Source of the DNA: JAFGED01 sp034430835 | Lineage (GTDB): Bacteria; Chloroflexota; Anaerolineae; B4-G1 | Direction of reading: 5' to 3' | Length of the DNA stretch: 15,753 bases | Assembly: GCA_034430835.1 (NCBI GenBank) | Contig: DAOUDX010000061.1 | Location: forward strand, 1 to 15,753 | Part shown: positions 13,539-15,753 of the stretch, piece after piece | How positions within the stretch are numbered: position 1 is the stretch's first letter | Layout: the number at the start of each line of letters is the position of its first letter | Position numbers and translations under genes: made by a program | Notes under the pieces: generated by a model | Seen by the model: the letters and a program-made list of their open reading frames with translations, nothing else | What the model was told of the DNA's origin: nothing | Databases searched by the model: none

Positions 13539-13697
13539 ATGAGAGGGAATGTCACTGTTGCACAAAAACGCCTGCGGGCTCTTGTCAGGGCGCTTGACCG
13601 TGTCCGCAATCGCCGAGCCAGCGTGACGAGTAGGCGTGTGGTCGGGAAGCACGTGCTTGCCCGCCGGGTGTACCCAGTTGTGGTTCGCCAGCGCTAG
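13539..13697 (+). CDS. Small Arg-rich hypothetical protein
   Basis: A 52-residue ORF, strongly basic, with about a quarter Arg and Lys (for example RVRNRRASVTSRRVVGKHVLARR). I do not recognise a family. There is no membrane segment and no Cys. Support for it being a gene: purine-rich AGGAAAAGGGGGAG just upstream (its G-rich end only 2 bases from the ATG), an extended -10 at 13482-13490, and a strong terminator-like hairpin 61 bases after the stop. The frame also has an ATG at 13497, which would give 66 residues (MFGRIPVRKGKGGA added) from a leaderless transcript. A basic protein of this size could bind nucleic acid, but that is a guess; the whole segment may instead be non-coding RNA with a terminator. 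Confidence 0.4.
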   Translation: MRGNVTVAQKRLRALVRALDRVRNRRASVTSRRVVGKHVLARRVYPVVVRQR

Positions 13698-13757
13698 ATT
13701 TTGCCGGGGTTATCTGCACCGGCGATAGTCATTTCTTATCTTTCTATCATCATTGCT

Positions 13758-13807
13758 AACAGCCCTGCTGCTCCCACGAGATGTGCTCGTTGACAGCAGG
13801 GCTGTTT
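13758..13807 (+). terminator. Long-stem terminator-like hairpin
   Basis: A 13-bp perfect stem, AACAGCCCTGCTG (13758-13770) with CAGCAGGGCTGTT (13794-13806). The 23-base loop holds a second 5-bp stem (ACGAG/CTCGT, 13776-13780 and 13786-13790). The plus-strand side runs into TTT. It separates the plus-strand small ORF from the convergent PlsY-like gene. Confidence 0.7.
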
Positions 13808-13812
13808 GCATG

Positions 13813-13834
13813 GGGCACAGCAACTGCTGTGCCC
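13813..13834 (-). terminator. Second hairpin, downstream of the PlsY-like gene
   Basis: A 9-bp perfect stem GGGCACAGC (13813-13821) and GCTGTGCCC (13826-13834) with an AACT tetraloop begins 6 bases after the PlsY-like stop. There is no T run on either side, so it may protect the mRNA end or work together with the larger hairpin next to it. Confidence 0.5.
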
Positions 13835-13840
13835 GGTTCC

Positions 13841-14440
13841 CTATTCATGCTTTCTGTTCCAGTCGGGAATCGTCTTGATGGCGACCACTGTCCCGCCCAG
13901 CGCGCCGAGCAGGATGCCATGGAGTGGTGCCCCCAGGGCCCACAGCAGCGGGCCGACGGCGAGCATCGCCAGGATGGTCGAGCGGGCGCGGTGAAAACGC
14001 AATGGTCGCGTGAGGAGAAGCCAGAGAATCGTCACCGTGACCAATGTCGTCAGCGCGCGCAGGGGATCGAGTGCTACCAGCGCGCCCGTCAGTTTGGCGA
14101 GGCCGATGCCACCGCCGAAGTGGATGTAGATCGACCAATCGTGGCCCATCACCGCCGTTACCCCGGCCACTGCGGCGGCCCATGGATTGTCTGTGAGAAG
14201 TGTCGTTCCGGTGACGGCAGCCAGCCCTAGGAGACCATCGATCAGTGCGGTTATAACGCCGGCGCGAGCACCAGCCACGCGGGCGACGTTCGTCCCGCCG
14301 GTGTGGCCACTGCCGATCTTGCGTACATCCGCAGCCCGCTTCGCTCGAGCCACGATCACGCCTGTGGGAACTGCGCCCACCAGATATCCCCAAAGGCCCG
14401 CCAGGAGCAACTCCAGCACGGCAGGTGTTTCGCTCAGCAT
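13841..14440 (-). CDS. PlsY-like glycerol-3-phosphate acyltransferase, degenerate motifs
   Basis: A 199-residue membrane protein with the PlsY layout and length. PlsY uses acyl-phosphate to acylate glycerol-3-phosphate, the first step of phospholipid synthesis. Motif 1 is YLVGAVPTGVIVAR (19-32), motif 2 is KIGSGHTGGTNVARVAG (41-57) and motif 3 is GHDWSIYIHFGGGIG (99-113). Against the common pattern (GSGNxGATN, DxxKG, GHxxxxxxxFKGGKG) several usually conserved residues differ: Asn46 is His, the Lys of DxxKG is Leu (DGLLG), GHN is GHD, and both Lys of FKGGKG are missing. It may be an altered paralogue with another acceptor, or inactive. The ATG overlaps the lipid-kinase stop by 7 bases, so the two are translationally coupled; two hairpins end the unit. 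Confidence 0.75.
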   Translation of the reverse strand: MLSETPAVLELLLAGLWGYLVGAVPTGVIVARAKRAADVRKIGSGHTGGTNVARVAGARAGVITALIDGLLGLAAVTGTTLLTDNPWAAAVAGVTAVMGHDWSIYIHFGGGIGLAKLTGALVALDPLRALTTLVTVTILWLLLTRPLRFHRARSTILAMLAVGPLLWALGAPLHGILLGALGGTVVAIKTIPDWNRKHE

Positions 14441-15339
14441 ACCACCCGCAGTCGCTGAGGCAGGATCTCGAATTCAAGTCGATGGGCGTTGTCGCAGAGG
14501 ATCTCGCCGTCTACGTGCGCGATTAGGTTATCCGGTGAGGTAATAACGACGTGTTTGGCGCGCGCCATTGTGACGGCTTTGTGGTCTGTGTGGCTGCCAT
14601 CCATAAAACGGGGGACGAGGCTCAACTGTGTCAGCTTTCCCACGGCTTGCGCCATGCACAGGTCGAGGAGACCGTCGTCGAGCTGGGCGTCGGGGGTGCA
14701 GAAGAAGCCGCCGCCTTCCCGAGCGCCGTTGCCCACAGCTACCATCAGCATGGGCATCGTGATTTCTTCATCGTCGTACCTGACGGTCATCTGGGGAGAG
14801 CGTGCCAGAAAGATCGTCTTCAGCACGACGGGTAAGTATAGCGCCATCCCGCGCACCCACTTGACCTTGCGCGCTTCGGCCGTCACTGTGCCGCCGAAGC
14901 CGACGTTGATGGTATTGTCAAAGTATTTGGGGGGCTGGTCATCCACGGCGACGCGGCCCACGTCCACGATGCGCGTCTGGCCGTGGGTCAGCCTGTGGCA
15001 TACGCTTGGCAAGTCAGTGGGCATACCCACGTTGTGGGCAAAGTCACTGCCGGAGCCGACGGGGATGGTGCCCAGCGTGCCGACGACGTTGCCGCTGGAG
15101 GTGGCCATCAACCCATTGACGACCTCGTGAACTGTCCCGTCACCGCCCGCGGCAACGACGACCTCAAAGCCGTCGTGGACTGCCTGCTCGGCCAGTTCCG
15201 CTGCGTGCCACGTCCCCTCGGTAAGCACCAGTTCAAAGTCCGCGCCTTCTGCCTTCAGGAGCCGACGTATCTCTGGTTCGGCCCTTGCACCATATCCACG
15301 CCCTGAGATTGGATTGAGGATGACTTTTGTTTTTCCCAT
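14434..15339 (-). CDS. Diacylglycerol/lipid kinase family protein (DAGK catalytic domain)
   Basis: A 301-residue soluble lipid kinase of the DgkB/YegS group, which phosphorylates diacylglycerol or a related lipid with ATP. The N-terminus KVILNPISGRG (5-15) is the usual first nucleotide-binding strand. The GGDGT signature is at 65-69, followed by HEVVNGL, and TIPVGSGSDFAHNVGMP is the second conserved loop (commonly GTxNDFA). VGNGAREGGGFFCTPDAQLDDGLLDL and the terminal HVDGEI segment are also typical. The ATG at 15339 is set by the conserved N-terminus; the frame extends upstream but only as non-homologous sequence. There is no clear Shine-Dalgarno. It reads divergently from recA across about 107 bases and overlaps the PlsY-like gene, so together they may supply or recycle phosphatidate. 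Confidence 0.9.
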   Translation of the reverse strand: MGKTKVILNPISGRGYGARAEPEIRRLLKAEGADFELVLTEGTWHAAELAEQAVHDGFEVVVAAGGDGTVHEVVNGLMATSSGNVVGTLGTIPVGSGSDFAHNVGMPTDLPSVCHRLTHGQTRIVDVGRVAVDDQPPKYFDNTINVGFGGTVTAEARKVKWVRGMALYLPVVLKTIFLARSPQMTVRYDDEEITMPMLMVAVGNGAREGGGFFCTPDAQLDDGLLDLCMAQAVGKLTQLSLVPRFMDGSHTDHKAVTMARAKHVVITSPDNLIAHVDGEILCDNAHRLEFEILPQRLRVVC

Positions 15340-15379
15340 GTCGTACAAATAAAACACGTGATTGCAGTGGCAGATACGC

Positions 15380-15408
15380 TTGACAACAAAGAACATTTGT
15401 GCTACACT
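15380..15408 (+). promoter_or_regulatory. recA promoter with an internal LexA-box-like site
   Basis: TTGACA (15380-15385), a 17-base spacer and TACACT (15403-15408), preceded by TGC (extended -10). The spacer contains GAACATTTGTGC (15391-15402), which matches the Bacillus-type LexA operator GAAC-N4-GTTC with one mismatch. A repressor bound here would cover both promoter elements, as expected for SOS control of recA. The predicted start is near 15415, leaving a leader of about 30 bases. Confidence 0.75.
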
Positions 15409-15446
15409 GGCGGCGAGTGATGTGACACCACAGAGAGGAGCGAGCA

Positions 15447-15753
15447 ATGGGCGATAATGGACGGGACAAGGCATTGGAGACAGCACTGGCAAGTCTGACC
15501 AAGCGGTTCGGCGAGGGAGCGGTGATGCGGCTGGGGGAAGCGACTCACCTGCAAGTCGAGATTATCCCCACCGGTTCCCTGGCTCTCGACCGCGGCCTCG
15601 GCGTGGGTGGCATCCCCCGGGGCCGCGTCACCGAGATCTATGGCCCCGAGGGTTCAGGCAAGACCACCCTCTGCCAGCACATCGTCGCCGAGGCGCAGAA
15701 GCGCGGCGGCACCGCTGCCTTCGTCGATATGGAACACGCCCTCGACCCGGCCT
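15447..15753 (+). CDS. recA: RecA recombinase, N-terminal part
   Basis: The first 102 residues of RecA, the ATP-dependent strand-exchange protein that also triggers LexA cleavage; the gene runs off the right edge. It begins MGDNGRDKALETALASLTKR, then FGEGAVMRLGE, the core IPTGSLALDRGLGVGGIPRG and Walker A GPEGSGKTT (residues 66-74). The usual sequence is GPESSGKTT, so Gly replaces the first Ser. VDMEHALDP stands where many RecA proteins have DAEHALDP. ATG 15447 has GAGAGGAG 6 bases upstream. It is transcribed away from the lipid-kinase gene from a promoter with a LexA-like operator. Confidence 0.97.
   Translation, partial: MGDNGRDKALETALASLTKRFGEGAVMRLGEATHLQVEIIPTGSLALDRGLGVGGIPRGRVTEIYGPEGSGKTTLCQHIVAEAQKRGGTAAFVDMEHALDPA

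Noticed and set aside
15340..15379. A sigma-A promoter for the lipid-kinase gene
   Set aside because: Only weak -10-like matches (TATTTG) without a matching -35 are present.

Overview
This is a gene-dense, GC-rich bacterial chromosome segment, probably from an anaerobic Chloroflexota (Anaerolineae-like) organism. The grounds are Pro/Thr-rich linkers after lipoboxes, the style of the YkuD, GAF/PAS kinase and divergent ResB/CcsA-like proteins, many 4-bp ATGA/GTGA gene overlaps, a tRNA without an encoded CCA, and separate single-domain proteins related to methionine synthase. The assignment is inference from protein character; no 16S rRNA is present.

Layout. The window opens with the 3' end of an L,D-transpeptidase gene (+) and its hairpin terminator. 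From 9479 down to 408 everything reads on the minus strand. In transcription order: tRNA-Thr(CGU) with its own promoter and terminator; a tightly overlapped block of ResB-like, CcsA-like, uridine kinase (udk) and GT2 glycosyltransferase genes; a MetE/UroD-superfamily methyltransferase and a frameshifted 4Fe-4S ferredoxin gene; an MFS transporter (apparently leaderless) overlapped with a TVP38/DedA-type membrane protein; and an envelope group of LysM lipoprotein, PlsC acyltransferase and AMIN-like lipoprotein. From 9555 the plus strand carries a large hybrid histidine kinase behind an unusual upstream region, a 46-codon remnant of a pterin-binding methyltransferase, and a protein made only of the MetH reactivation domain. 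A small Arg-rich ORF and a pair of strong hairpins follow. On the minus strand come a degenerate PlsY-like acyltransferase and a diacylglycerol-kinase-family lipid kinase. The window ends inside recA (+), whose promoter contains a LexA-box-like palindrome.

How the genes fit together. Three themes recur. (1) Corrinoid/methionine C1 chemistry: the MetE/UroD-like protein (5133-6233), the ferredoxin beside it, the truncated methyltetrahydrofolate-methyltransferase-like remnant (12570-12710) and the MetH activation protein (12716-13387) look like parts of a dispersed methionine synthase, two of them broken. (2) Envelope and phospholipid work: PlsC, PlsY-like protein, lipid kinase, GT2, two lipoproteins and the transpeptidase. 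(3) Regulation: the hybrid kinase has three direct repeats of 11-bp period upstream, resembling a Pho box, next to a 15-bp palindrome, and recA carries a probable SOS operator.

No mobile element, CRISPR array or phage gene was seen. The most unusual points are the two damaged C1 genes, the Pho-box-like element, converging heptamer repeats that encode the C-terminus of the TVP38 protein, candidate leaderless promoters, and CcsA-like and PlsY-like proteins that lack residues expected for their families.
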